DNA from: DASZFV01 sp035549075
Lineage (GTDB): Bacteria > Myxococcota_A > Polyangia > Fen-1088
NCBI GenBank assembly: GCA_035549075.1
Contig: DASZRT010000143.1
Location: 78,890-142,889, forward strand
Direction: 5' to 3'
Length of the DNA stretch: 64,000 nucleotides
Shown here in pieces: positions 8,896 through 17,570 of this stretch (positions are counted from its first letter, which is position 1; the number at the start of each line of letters is the position of its first letter). The notes under the pieces were generated by a model that made no database searches, was not told the origin of the DNA, and was given only the letters and a program-made list of their open reading frames with translations. Made by a program: the position numbers and the translations under genes.

Positions 8896-10428
8896 TCAAC
8901 CCCCGAGGAACATGCGGTACGTCGGGTTCTCGGTCTCGTCTTCCCAGGGGTAGCCGAGGGCGTCGAGCCGCGCCGTGAAGCGCGCGCGATCCTCGAGCGG
9001 CACGCGCAGGCCCGCGAGGACGCGGCCGTAGTCGGCGCCGTGGTTGCGGTAGTGGAAGAGCGTGATGTTCCAGTCGGCGCCCATGGCGTCGAGGAACTTC
9101 GCGAGGCCGCCCGGGCGCTCGGGGAACTCGCAGCGGAACACGACCTCGTCGCGCAGCGCGGGCGCGCGGCCGCCCACCATGTAGCGGATGTGCAGCTTGG
9201 CCGTCTCGTCGGCCGACAGATCGATCACCTCGTAGCCGCGCGCGCCCAGCTCGGCCAGCAGCGCCGGTTTGTCGCGCGCAGCGTCGGCCAACTTCAACCC
9301 GACGAAGACGTGCGCGGCGCCTTCTTCGGCGTAGCGGTAGTTGAACTCGGTGATCGTGCGCGGGCCGAGCACGTCGACGAAGCGGCGGTAGCTGCCCGGC
9401 ACCTCGGGGATCGTGACGCCGAGGAGGATCTCGCGCGCCTCGCCCAGCTCGGCGCGTTCGGCGACGTGGCGCAAGCGATCGAAGTTCATGTTCGCGCCGC
9501 TGTTGATGGCGACGAGCGAGCTCCCGCCGAGGCGCATCGGGCCGCGCGCGACGTACTTTTTCAGGCCCGCGAGCGCGAGCGCGCCCGACGGCTCGGCGAT
9601 GACGCGCGCGTCTTCGAAGATGTCTTTGATCGCGGCGCACATCTCGTCGGTGTCGGCGACGAGCACGTCGTCGAGCAGCTCGCGGCACACGCGAAACGTC
9701 TCGACGCCCACTTGTTTGACGGCCGTGCCGTCGGCGAACAGGCCCACGCGATCGAGCAGCACGCGATGGCCCGCCGCGAGCGCCGCCTTCATCGACGCGG
9801 CGTCGGCGGGCTCGACGCCGATGACCTTGGTCTCGGGCCGCAGGAACTTCACGTACGAGGCCACACCGGCCGCGAGGCCGCCGCCGCCGATGGGCACGAA
9901 CACGGCCTCGATGGGCGCGGGGTGCTGGTGGAGGATCTCCATGCCGACGGTGCCCTGCCCCGCGATGACCTCGGGATCGTCGTACGGGTGCACGAAGGTG
10001 AGGCCTTCGCTCTTCTCGAGGGCGCGCGCGCGCTCGTGCGCCTCTTCGAACGTGTCGCCGTGGAGCACGACCTGGCCGCCCAGCCAGCGAACGGCGTCGA
10101 TCTTGATCTGCGGCGTCGTCACCGGCATGACGATCGTCGCCGCGATGCCGAGGCGCTTGGCCGAGAGCGCGACGCCCTGCGCGTGGTTGCCGGCCGACGC
10201 GCAGATGACGCCCGCCGCGCGCTCGGCGGGGCCCAGGCGCGCGATGCGGTTGTAGGCGCCGCGAATCTTGAACGAGAAGACCGGCTGCAGGTCCTCGCGC
10301 TTCTGCCACACCTCGCGGCCGAGGCGTTGGCCGAGGCGGGGCATGCGATCGAGGGGCGTCTGGACGGCGACGTCGTAGACGCGGGCGTCGAGGATCTTGC
10401 GGACGTAGTCGGTGTCGGCGGCGCTCAC
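8896..10428 (-). CDS. ilvA: Threonine ammonia-lyase, biosynthetic, long form
   Basis: This 510-residue PLP enzyme deaminates threonine to 2-oxobutanoate, the first committed step of isoleucine synthesis. The PLP lysine is K54 in SFKIRGAYN, the asparagine-containing SAGNHAQG follows at about 78-85, and the phosphate-binding glycine loop GGGG is at 181-184. The C-terminal third from about residue 335 holds two ACT-like regulatory domains (PGSYRRFVDVLG, then ERPGGLAKFLDAMG). This is the long, isoleucine-regulated form. The start is a GTG at 10428. It is flanked closely (22 and 41 bp) by exported-protein genes, an unusual setting for a biosynthetic gene. No other ilv genes lie in the window. Confidence 0.95.
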   Translation of the reverse strand: MSAADTDYVRKILDARVYDVAVQTPLDRMPRLGQRLGREVWQKREDLQPVFSFKIRGAYNRIARLGPAERAAGVICASAGNHAQGVALSAKRLGIAATIVMPVTTPQIKIDAVRWLGGQVVLHGDTFEEAHERARALEKSEGLTFVHPYDDPEVIAGQGTVGMEILHQHPAPIEAVFVPIGGGGLAAGVASYVKFLRPETKVIGVEPADAASMKAALAAGHRVLLDRVGLFADGTAVKQVGVETFRVCRELLDDVLVADTDEMCAAIKDIFEDARVIAEPSGALALAGLKKYVARGPMRLGGSSLVAINSGANMNFDRLRHVAERAELGEAREILLGVTIPEVPGSYRRFVDVLGPRTITEFNYRYAEEGAAHVFVGLKLADAARDKPALLAELGARGYEVIDLSADETAKLHIRYMVGGRAPALRDEVVFRCEFPERPGGLAKFLDAMGADWNITLFHYRNHGADYGRVLAGLRVPLEDRARFTARLDALGYPWEDETENPTYRMFLGG

Positions 10429-10450
10429 GCCGACATCTTACGAGGTCGCG

Positions 10451-11557
10451 TCAGAACAAGCGCGACATCGAGGCCGAGAAAATGCCGATGTCGGACCTCG
10501 TGACGATCTTCGTCGGCGGCGCGTTGCAGCCCGTCGTGGTCGTCCCGTCGGTGTACGGAGAGAGGAAGGTCCACCACGCGTCGAACGAGCCGGCCGGCGC
10601 CGCGAACGGCGGCATCTCGCCTTGAGCAGGGTTGCTCGAGTCGTACGGACGACTCATCGCCTGTCCGAGGATCGTGCTGCAGTAGCTGTACTGATACGCC
10701 ATGGACACCTGCGGCAAGCGACCGCCCGGGCCGCCCGCGACGTGGCAGGTGCCGCAGTTTTGGGCCGCGGGGAGCGACGCGATGTTCGCGGGCACGGCGA
10801 GCGGCGGCGGGTTCTCGGGCCAGTGCCGGCCGAGGCCGTACTGGTTGTCCGCCAACGCGGGATCGTCGGCGCGAACGATCGGGTCGGGCCAGCTCGTCGG
10901 GAACCAGTTCTTCTTGTCGATGGCGTTCAACACGGCGGGGATGTCCGTCGCCGAACCCGGGTGGTTGATGAACACGTTCTCGCCCATGTGGCACGACGTG
11001 CAGGGCCCGCCCGAGCCGCTGATCGCCGCGCCGCCGACCCACATCGAGTTGCCGCTGCCGTCGGGGACGATGGGGCCCGTGGGCGTCGGGCCGTAGATGG
11101 TCTGGCCGTTCGAGGGGTTCCACGAGACGTCGTTCGGGATGTCCCAGAAACACGCCTTGCCGTTCGAGCCTTGGCAGATCACGCCCAGGACGGGGGTGTC
11201 GGTGCCCACGAGGTACTCGCCGCTCGCGTCCTTGTGGTTCCAATCGATCCACGGCCGCGGGTTGGCGACGCAGATGCCTGGGTTGCTCAGGATCGTGAAG
11301 TTGGTGTCCACGATCAACGGGCTCACGTAGTAGTAGATGAAGCTCCAGTTGTCGGACAGGTTGAACGACTGGCGAAACTTGCCGTTGTAGCGCCACGCCG
11401 ACGAGCCCCACGCGGGCGGCATGGGCACGCCTTCTTGCTTGCACTGGGCCGCGTAGTCCGCGCCCGACTTCGTCGTCAGCTCGGCGCGCGCGCCCGCGCC
11501 CGCTCCGACGAGCAGCGCGACCACCGCCACTTGCAGCGGCCTGTAAGAACGTCGCAT
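10451..11557 (-). CDS. Secreted diheme c-type cytochrome-like protein
   Basis: This 368-residue protein has a cleavable signal peptide (ARA at about residue 25). Two CxxCH heme motifs are CTSCH at residues 186-190 and CGTCH at 268-272. The rest has little recognisable homology, with Trp/Pro-rich segments such as DVSWNPSNGQTI. I chose the ATG at 11557 because it gives a clean signal peptide, while the frame extending to 12367 is antisense to other genes. It lies 8 bp downstream of the small secreted gene 11566-11943 and 22 bp upstream of ilvA. A periplasmic electron-transfer or oxidoreductase role is inferred from the hemes only. Confidence 0.75.
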   Translation of the reverse strand: MRRSYRPLQVAVVALLVGAGAGARAELTTKSGADYAAQCKQEGVPMPPAWGSSAWRYNGKFRQSFNLSDNWSFIYYYVSPLIVDTNFTILSNPGICVANPRPWIDWNHKDASGEYLVGTDTPVLGVICQGSNGKACFWDIPNDVSWNPSNGQTIYGPTPTGPIVPDGSGNSMWVGGAAISGSGGPCTSCHMGENVFINHPGSATDIPAVLNAIDKKNWFPTSWPDPIVRADDPALADNQYGLGRHWPENPPPLAVPANIASLPAAQNCGTCHVAGGPGGRLPQVSMAYQYSYCSTILGQAMSRPYDSSNPAQGEMPPFAAPAGSFDAWWTFLSPYTDGTTTTGCNAPPTKIVTRSDIGIFSASMSRLF

Positions 11558-11565
11558 GCGCGCGC

Positions 11566-11943
11566 CTACTGGATCTCGAGGCCGCGGAGGACGGGGTAGC
11601 CCGTGTGGCCCGAGCCGTCGCACGAGGCCGTGCCCGAGTACGAGTTGTTGAACAGCACCTTGACCGGTGCGCCCGCGAGCTTCGCGGCGAGCGCCAGCGA
11701 CACGATCGACTTGATCGTGTCGGCGCTGCCGGTCACGACCCACTGGCCGTTCGTCGCCGAGCACGACGCCGAGACGGGCGTCGACGCGAAGGTCAGGTAG
11801 GTCGCGGCCGCGTCCGCCTCGACGTCGACCTTGGAGATCACGACGGGTCCGCTCCAGACGTAACCCGCGTGCGCTTCGGTCGCGATCGCGACGGTGCAGA
11901 GGCCGAGAAAGAGGGAGAGCGCGCGTTTCTTGAAGGTCGTCAT
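11566..11943 (-). CDS. Small secreted protein of unknown function
   Basis: This 125-residue protein has a signal peptide (FLGLCTVAIATEAHA, cut at about residue 24). The mature part contains two cysteines that could form a disulfide (CSATNG and CDGSGHTG) and a pattern of beta strands. I recognise no family. The ATG at 11943 was chosen because the 35 residues upstream in the open frame would block the signal peptide. It is the first gene of a tight minus-strand run into the diheme cytochrome 8 bp downstream, so the two may act together in the periplasm. Confidence 0.65.
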   Translation of the reverse strand: MTTFKKRALSLFLGLCTVAIATEAHAGYVWSGPVVISKVDVEADAAATYLTFASTPVSASCSATNGQWVVTGSADTIKSIVSLALAAKLAGAPVKVLFNNSYSGTASCDGSGHTGYPVLRGLEIQ

Positions 11944-12088
11944 GGTTTGCCTCGTGGGTGGGTCGCGGCCGTTGTGGCCTCGTCGAAGGAACACGTGAGC
12001 TCCGAGATCTCGGCACGCCAAAAAAAAGAACGATGGACGCTTTGCCATTCGCTCGGGGTCCGCGGGTTGTCCTCACGAGGGACATCGA

Positions 12089-12778
12089 ATGAAGAAACGA
12101 ATCGTGGTGCTCGCCCTCGTGGGCGGCGTGGGGATCGGGGTGCTCGCGGCGCGTCTCTCGCGCCCGCGACAAACGGCCGCACCCTCGGCGCAGATCGCTT
12201 CGCCCGACGACGCCGCGAACGCCGCGCTGACCGAAGAGCTCGAGGCGCTGCGCAAGCGCGTCGCCAACATGGAGCGCTCGGAACGCGTGCGCGGCCAAGC
12301 CGAGGGGAAGACCCTCGGCGCGCAGGTCGAGGACGAAGCCCACAAACAGGACGAGGCGGCCCGCCAAGAAAAGGTCCGCAAGTACTACACGCCCGAGCTC
12401 GAGGCGAAGCTGTTCACGTCGTACTTCGCGGGCCTCGACGAGGTTCGTCGCGCTGAGGGTGTCGATCTTCCGTGGGCGCGCGGCATCGAGGCGTCGGTGC
12501 GCAAGAGCCTTTCAGGAGGCGGGCGCGCGATCGGAACGCTGCAGATTCCTTCGGTCGAGTGCGGACGCACGCTGTGCCGCATGGAGCTCGCGAGCACGGA
12601 CGCCGTGACGAAGGACCTCGCGCTCGCCGAGCTGCTGCAGGCGATCGGGCCCGAGCTCCCGCAAGTCAGCGTGTTCGTCCCCGTGGGCTCGAACCGCATG
12701 ACCGGCTACTTCGCGCGGCCCGGGACCGACCTGCCGCCCATGCCTTCGGCCGAAGACCTCGTCGCCGACCTCCCGTGA
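12089..12778 (+). CDS. Membrane-anchored coiled-coil protein, unknown function
   Basis: This 229-residue protein begins MKKRIVVLAL with a hydrophobic segment to about residue 22, probably an uncleaved anchor. A charged coiled-coil follows at about 45-98 (EELEALRKRVANMERSE). The C-terminal globular domain has a cysteine pair, C158 and C163 (VECGRTLCRME), that could be redox-active or structural. Similar small anchored proteins with a C-x4-C pair are common in myxobacteria, but I know of no function. It diverges from the small secreted gene at 11943 and precedes another exported protein by 47 bp. Confidence 0.7.
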   Translation: MKKRIVVLALVGGVGIGVLAARLSRPRQTAAPSAQIASPDDAANAALTEELEALRKRVANMERSERVRGQAEGKTLGAQVEDEAHKQDEAARQEKVRKYYTPELEAKLFTSYFAGLDEVRRAEGVDLPWARGIEASVRKSLSGGGRAIGTLQIPSVECGRTLCRMELASTDAVTKDLALAELLQAIGPELPQVSVFVPVGSNRMTGYFARPGTDLPPMPSAEDLVADLP

Positions 12779-12825
12779 TTCCTCACAACCATCCCAACTG
12801 AACCGAAACGAATGGAGACGACGAC

Positions 12826-13332
12826 ATGAAGACGAACATCGGAAAGAAGGTCGCCGGCGCGATCGCGCTGGCGCTCGCGCTCGCGGGCGGCGTCGGCGCG
12901 GCGCGCGCCGCCACGAACATCCTCTCGGGCAACGAGTGTCAGGCGTTCTACCCGCCCGACGTCGTGCCGGACGGCCAGGGCGTGTACCACACGACTTCGG
13001 GAACCGAGAACATCTCGTCGAACAAGGGCGTGCGCCTCGTGATGTGCCCCGTCCTGCGCGACAACACGGGCACGACGGGCGGCCTGCAGAAGCTCGTCGT
13101 GCGCACGACGGTCGCGTCGGGCTTCTCGGGCGCGACCCAGTGCTTCGGCATGACGCACACGATGTACGGGTCGATCAAGGTCGGCACGTGGCAGACGGCC
13201 GCCTCGACCGGTTCGAGCGCCATGACGTGGACGAACCTCACGCAGTCCGACAACGGCTCGGGCGCGTACGACATCCAGTGCAACGTCGTCTACGCCGGCA
13301 CGATCAACTCGATCGAGTATCAGGAGCCGTAG
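12826..13332 (+). CDS. Secreted protein of unknown function
   Basis: This 168-residue protein has a clear signal peptide (LALALAGGVGAARA, cut near residue 29). The mature domain has four cysteines, enough for two disulfides, and many Thr/Ser/Gly residues consistent with an all-beta fold. No catalytic motif or named family is recognised. A GGAG-containing ribosome site precedes the ATG at 12826. It probably shares a transcript with the coiled-coil protein 47 bp upstream and converges with the SGNH hydrolase gene 15 bp away. Confidence 0.7.
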   Translation: MKTNIGKKVAGAIALALALAGGVGAARAATNILSGNECQAFYPPDVVPDGQGVYHTTSGTENISSNKGVRLVMCPVLRDNTGTTGGLQKLVVRTTVASGFSGATQCFGMTHTMYGSIKVGTWQTAASTGSSAMTWTNLTQSDNGSGAYDIQCNVVYAGTINSIEYQEP

Positions 13333-13347
13333 CGCGCCCGCGCGCGA

Positions 13348-14040
13348 TCACCGGGCGGGACGCTGCCGGCTCGGTGATCGGCGCGCTTCAACGTGACGCC
13401 CCGTGATCGCCGCGTAGACGGTGTCGGCGATGCGCCGGGCGCCCTCGTCGCTCGGGTGAACGTGATCTTCGGCGCTGCCGTACAGCGCTGGGTCGACGTG
13501 GCGCCCACCGAACGCCGAGAAGAGATCGATGACGGGCAGGCCCTTCGCCGCGGCGATCTGGCGAATCTTCGGGTTCACGCCGTGCTCGATGTTGGCGCCT
13601 GAGATGTGATAGCCGTTCGCGCCCGCGGGCGGGACCAGCGCGAGGAAGATCTTCGGGTGGCTCGGCAGCGAGGCGTACGAATCGATCAGCGTCTCGTAGT
13701 CGATGACGAACTCGTCTTTGTGACCACGCCAGTTGAACGGGTTGCTGTCGTTCGTGCCTAGGATGATGACGACGATCTCGGGGCTCGCGGCGTGGCTTGC
13801 TTCAAACGGCGGCGTGCCCCAGTACGGGTGCTCGCCTTGCTTGAGCAGCGTCGTCCCGGCGAGGCCGTCGTTCTCGACGGCGTAACCGGGACCGAGGCGC
13901 ACCTGGAGGTAGCTGGTCCACGCCGACAGCTGCGTGAGGCTGTCGCCGACACACGCGACGCTGGTCGCCGCGGCGGCTGGCGACGCGAAGAAACAAAGCG
14001 CTCCGAGCGCCGCGATCCCGGATGTGAGCTTTCGATTCAT
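13348..14040 (-). CDS. Secreted SGNH/GDSL-family hydrolase
   Basis: This 230-residue exported esterase or lipase-like enzyme of the SGNH superfamily has a signal peptide ending near residue 25. Catalytic blocks are visible: Ser34 in CVGDSLTQ, the block III GTND at 94-97, and Asp192/His195 in EDHVHPSDEG. The mature domain has normal length. Members hydrolyse acyl esters of sugars, lipids or polymers, and the substrate here is unknown. The ATG at 14040 was chosen over a TTG four codons upstream. It heads the 3' end of a long minus-strand run of secreted hydrolase genes, 46 bp after the barrel-like lipoprotein. Confidence 0.85.
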   Translation of the reverse strand: MNRKLTSGIAALGALCFFASPAAAATSVACVGDSLTQLSAWTSYLQVRLGPGYAVENDGLAGTTLLKQGEHPYWGTPPFEASHAASPEIVVIILGTNDSNPFNWRGHKDEFVIDYETLIDSYASLPSHPKIFLALVPPAGANGYHISGANIEHGVNPKIRQIAAAKGLPVIDLFSAFGGRHVDPALYGSAEDHVHPSDEGARRIADTVYAAITGRHVEARRSPSRQRPAR

Positions 14041-14086
14041 GTTCGCCACCAAACTTAAGGCGTTCGGCGGCGATGCCCAGGTGCGC

Positions 14087-15226
14087 TCAGAACAGAAAGC
14101 GCAGCGAGGTCATGAAGCCGCCCGAGGTCACGCCGCCCACCCACGTCTGCTGGTAGCCGAGGCGAAAGCCCCAACGCGGCAGCGCGGGCGCGCTCGGCGT
14201 CAGCGGGAACGGCGTCGACGCCAAGGGCGCGCGGCCGAAGGTGAGCTCGAGGCCCGCCTGCGCCTGCAGCAGGCCGTAGACGTGGAGCTTGCGCATGTCG
14301 TCGGCGGCGCGCGGCTTCGGGACCTCGGCGAGCAGCTCGGCCGTGGCGCCGCCGAACACGCCGAGCTGCGACGGATCCTGCGCCGCGCCCCACGACAGCA
14401 GCGGCAGCGACAGATGTCCCGTGAAGCCCGTGCCCGAGAACGCCGACGTCTCCGACACGAGCGGACCCTGCGTCTCGACCATGAGCGTCGACGCGAGGCC
14501 GAGATCCCACAGCACGCGGCCCGAGCGTTGAACGCGGGTGATCTCCGTCGTGGCGAGGCTGGCGCGCAGGCCGCTCGCGAGCGTCGAGCCGGTGTCGACG
14601 CCGATCGACCACGTGCTGGGCTCGGGCGGCGTCTCCCAGCGGAGCGCGCCGCGCGCCGGATCGGCGAGCTCGAGGTCGACGGGCGGCGCGCCCTCGACGG
14701 GGATCGTGAGCGTCACGCGGCGCGGGATCTCGCTGCCGTCGAAGCGGTAGCCGTGAAAGAGCGCCCACGCCGCGCGCGTCTCGCCGGGCGGCACGGTGAT
14801 CGCCGCGAGCAGCGAGCCCTCGTCGGGCGGCTGTCCCGGGAAGGCGCCCTCGCCGCCGCCGCCGGGCAGCAGCGCGCGCGTCTCGGCGGGGCGGCGCGCG
14901 TCGAGCGCGAGCAGGCACGAGAACGAGCCCGGCGAGACGCGCCTTGCGACCGACGTGCCGTTCTTCAACGACAGCTCGACGACGAGGTCGACGTCGTCGG
15001 CGAGCCCGCGGCGGCGGACCTCGTCGGTGAGGAACACGCGCCCGACCTCGGCGTGGACATGGCCGGCGTCGGCGACGAGCGGCTCCGTCGGGCGCACGGC
15101 GACGAACGACGGCCCACAGCCCGTGAGGAACGAAGCCAAAAGAAAGGCGAGCGCGACGATCGCGGCCCGCGCGAGCCTGGAAACGAACGCGAAAGCGACG
15201 GCGCGCCCGGCGGTCTCGTTCTTCAC
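14087..15226 (-). CDS. Outer-membrane-type lipoprotein, unknown function
   Basis: This 379-residue protein has a long hydrophobic signal (LAFLLASFLTGC, lipobox cysteine at residue 37). The first half resembles a beta-sandwich with phrases such as VHAEVGRVFL and DVDLVVELSLKNGT. The second half has alternating hydrophobic strands and ends in GFMTSLRFLF, a terminal aromatic residue typical of outer-membrane beta-barrels. I recognise no family. An outer-membrane location is inferred from lipobox plus terminal Phe. It lies between the SGNH hydrolase (46 bp) and the first esterase paralogue (34 bp) on the same strand. Confidence 0.6.
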   Translation of the reverse strand: MKNETAGRAVAFAFVSRLARAAIVALAFLLASFLTGCGPSFVAVRPTEPLVADAGHVHAEVGRVFLTDEVRRRGLADDVDLVVELSLKNGTSVARRVSPGSFSCLLALDARRPAETRALLPGGGGEGAFPGQPPDEGSLLAAITVPPGETRAAWALFHGYRFDGSEIPRRVTLTIPVEGAPPVDLELADPARGALRWETPPEPSTWSIGVDTGSTLASGLRASLATTEITRVQRSGRVLWDLGLASTLMVETQGPLVSETSAFSGTGFTGHLSLPLLSWGAAQDPSQLGVFGGATAELLAEVPKPRAADDMRKLHVYGLLQAQAGLELTFGRAPLASTPFPLTPSAPALPRWGFRLGYQQTWVGGVTSGGFMTSLRFLF

Positions 15227-15260
15227 GGCCGTTCGACCGAACGTGGTTGGCGCGCGTTGC

Positions 15261-16187
15261 CTACCGATCAGGCAGCGACGTCCAGAAGTGCCAGAAGCCC
15301 GTCGTCGAGATCTTCGTCGCCGACTGGTCGGCGTGACCCAAGCCCGAGGTCACGCACCAGACGACCGGGTAGCCCGGCATGCAGCCCTTGTACTGCACGC
15401 ACGGCGACGGCACGCCGAAGTCGTAGGGCTCCGTGTCCGTGCCGCAGCCGTTGGTGGCGAGCACGCGATCGCGCGCCTTCGCGACGACGTCGGGCGGGTT
15501 TTTGGTGTCGTCGGTGTCGGCGGCGAACATCGCGGGAATCGGCCCCGTGCACGTCGCCGGGATCGGCGGCAAGCCGCCCGCGACGCTGGCGGTCGCGCGC
15601 AAGAGGTTGCCGCGCGTGCAGCCGAGGTAGTTCGTGAGCCACGAGCCGCTGCTGAAGCCCGCGACGAAGACGTGCTTCGTGTCGACGCAGTAGTCCTGCT
15701 CGACACGCGCGAGGGTCGCGTCGAAGTACGGCTGCTCGGGCGTGTCGGCCGCGTCCTTGTTGAAGCAGTTGTTGATGCCGTTGAGGCCGATGAGGATCGC
15801 GTCGTCCCTCGACGCCTCGTCGATGGGGATCGCCGAGTCACCGCTCGTGCCGCAGCCCGGCCCGAGCAGCACCGTCGGGTAGGCGCGCCCCGGGTCGTAG
15901 CCCTTGGGCAGGCGCACGTAGTAGACGCGGTTCACGTACGTGGGCGCGTAGGCCGCCGCGACGTCCGGCACCGAGATCATGTGCTCAACATAGTGCCCGA
16001 GCGTGTCATTCGGGAACTGATCGCACCCCGCGCTGCGCGAGAGCGGAGCCGCGTCAGCGCCCGAATCGATCCCGCCATCCGCGCCACCACTCCCGCTTCC
16101 CAGCGGGCTCGCGTCGCGCGAGCCCAGCAACGAAGCTCCATCGCACGCGGCGAAGAGCAAACAAGCAATCACGACGGCTCTCGACAT
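15261..16187 (-). CDS. Secreted PHB-depolymerase/feruloyl-esterase-like lipoprotein, paralogue 1
   Basis: This 308-residue alpha/beta-hydrolase lipoprotein has its lipobox cysteine at residue 15 (FAAC) and a short Gly/Ala/Asp linker to about residue 50. An RSAGC motif at 51-55 is shared with the paralogues next door. The hydrolase domain has a YYVRLPKGYD entry strand, an oxyanion-region PGCG, and the nucleophile motif GFSSG at 177-181 (Ser179). The likely catalytic His is in GLGHADQ. It ends GFWHFWTSLPDR, the array's C-terminal signature. Relatives cleave polyhydroxybutyrate or hydroxycinnamoyl esters, and the substrate here is inferred only as an ester. ATG 16187 was chosen for the lipoprotein signal. 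Confidence 0.8.
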   Translation of the reverse strand: MSRAVVIACLLFAACDGASLLGSRDASPLGSGSGGADGGIDSGADAAPLSRSAGCDQFPNDTLGHYVEHMISVPDVAAAYAPTYVNRVYYVRLPKGYDPGRAYPTVLLGPGCGTSGDSAIPIDEASRDDAILIGLNGINNCFNKDAADTPEQPYFDATLARVEQDYCVDTKHVFVAGFSSGSWLTNYLGCTRGNLLRATASVAGGLPPIPATCTGPIPAMFAADTDDTKNPPDVVAKARDRVLATNGCGTDTEPYDFGVPSPCVQYKGCMPGYPVVWCVTSGLGHADQSATKISTTGFWHFWTSLPDR

Positions 16188-16248
16188 GCGGCGCGACGAC
16201 ACCACGATTGAAACGCGCGCACAAGGGAGAGGGTTGATGCTCGCCCGC

Positions 16249-17436
16249 CTAGGGCAACGACATCCAGAAAGCCCAGCGGGCTTTCTGATAGTCCGCGCCA
16301 CCGTCGGTGTGGTCACCTGGCGGTCGGCAGTAGACGACAGGATAGGCGGCCGGGCAGCCTGTGTACTGGTTGCAGTTGCCGTTGTTGTAGTTGGTGTAGG
16401 GCGCCGTCGCCGTGCCGGTGCAGCCGTTGATCTGCAGGATCAAATCGCGCGCCGCCATCGAGCCCGTCGCGCCCGTCGCCGGGTTCGTCGTGTCGCCGGC
16501 GCCGGTCACCATGATGGCCGCGAACGGCTTGTTCGAAGGCGGAGGACGATCGGCCATCGCGCGCAGACCGCCGGCCGCGGGCGCGATGCCGCGCACGACG
16601 CCGCCGCGCGCGAAGCCGAGCATGTACGACTCCCAGCCGCCGCTGCTGTAGCCGCCCACGAAGACCTTGCTCGTGTCGACGCAGTAGTTGTCTTCGATCT
16701 CTTTGAGGATGGCGTCGAAGTACGGGAGGTCGGGCGTGTCGGCGTAGCCGTCGGCGAAGCACGCGCCGCCGGGGTTGGGCCACACGTACGACAGGCCGAC
16801 CTGAATGGCGAGCGGCGAGCTGGTGGGCAACGTCGCGAACGCGCCGCTGCCGCCGCCGAGGCTGCCGCCGCAGCCGCCACCGCCGAAGATGATCGGGTAC
16901 GGCATGCTCGAGTTGTAATTCTTCGGCAGGTCGAGCCAGTAGACGCGGTTCGTCCAGCTGCCGCCCGGCGTGGCCGGCTTCGTGAACGTCACGCCCGTGA
17001 CCGTGATGTTGCGCTTCACGTACGTGCCGGGGTTGTCGCTGGCGCCGATGTCCTTCATGCAGCCGGCGCTGCGCGTGCTCGTCGGTGGTGCGGAGCCGCC
17101 CGCGCCCGTCGAGCCGCCCATCGCCGCGGCGCCGCCCGTGCCGGTCGAGCCGGTCGTTCCCCCGGTCGCGACGACGGTGGAGCCGCCGGCGCCCGTGTCG
17201 CCGCCGGTGGACGTGCCCGTGCTGCCGCCGTTGCCGGTGCTGCCGGTGTCGCCGCCCGTGTCGCCGGACGCGGTGCTGCCGCCGGTGCTCGAGCCCGTCG
17301 TGCCGCCGCCCGGGTTGTTGTTGCCCGTCGAGCCGCCGTTCGGAGCGGGGCCCGCGTCGCCGTTGCCGCACGCCGACAGCGCGAGCACCGAGCCGAGCAC
17401 GAGGAGCGAGGTGAGCGAAGGACGTCGCAACGACAT
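16249..17436 (-). CDS. Secreted PHB-depolymerase/feruloyl-esterase-like lipoprotein, paralogue 2
   Basis: This is a 395-residue paralogue of the preceding esterase. The lipobox cysteine is residue 23 (LSAC). A Gly/Ser/Thr linker spans about residues 30-117, much longer than in paralogue 1. RSAGC follows at 122-126. The domain contains RVYWLDLPKNY, a glycine-rich FGGGGCGG and the nucleophile motif GYSSG at 262-266 (Ser264). The C-terminal region has GDHTDGG in place of GLGHADQ, so the catalytic His is probably kept, and the protein ends ARWAFWMSLP. It is 61 bp upstream of paralogue 1. The linker is encoded by near-identical GGN-GGN-WCN repeats that could recombine. Confidence 0.82.
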   Translation of the reverse strand: MSLRRPSLTSLLVLGSVLALSACGNGDAGPAPNGGSTGNNNPGGGTTGSSTGGSTASGDTGGDTGSTGNGGSTGTSTGGDTGAGGSTVVATGGTTGSTGTGGAAAMGGSTGAGGSAPPTSTRSAGCMKDIGASDNPGTYVKRNITVTGVTFTKPATPGGSWTNRVYWLDLPKNYNSSMPYPIIFGGGGCGGSLGGGSGAFATLPTSSPLAIQVGLSYVWPNPGGACFADGYADTPDLPYFDAILKEIEDNYCVDTSKVFVGGYSSGGWESYMLGFARGGVVRGIAPAAGGLRAMADRPPPSNKPFAAIMVTGAGDTTNPATGATGSMAARDLILQINGCTGTATAPYTNYNNGNCNQYTGCPAAYPVVYCRPPGDHTDGGADYQKARWAFWMSLP

Positions 17437-17570
17437 GGGGGCCTCCTTGAAACCAGCGGGAACGCTAACTGGTCTTCAGGGGCTGTCCGTGCGTGAGCGC
17501 GCGCTCCGTTGCACCGGAGCGCGCATTTCTAGCGAGCCGAAAAACGCGTGCCGCGCGTCGACGCGACCGG

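Noticed and set aside
10451..12367. 638-residue frame extending the diheme cytochrome N-terminally
   Set aside because: The extension is antisense to the small secreted and coiled-coil genes and hides a clean signal peptide at 11557.
17085..17350. CRISPR-like periodic repeats in the linker regions
   Set aside because: Units are short, imperfect, contiguous and in frame with a coding linker; there are no spacers and no cas genes.
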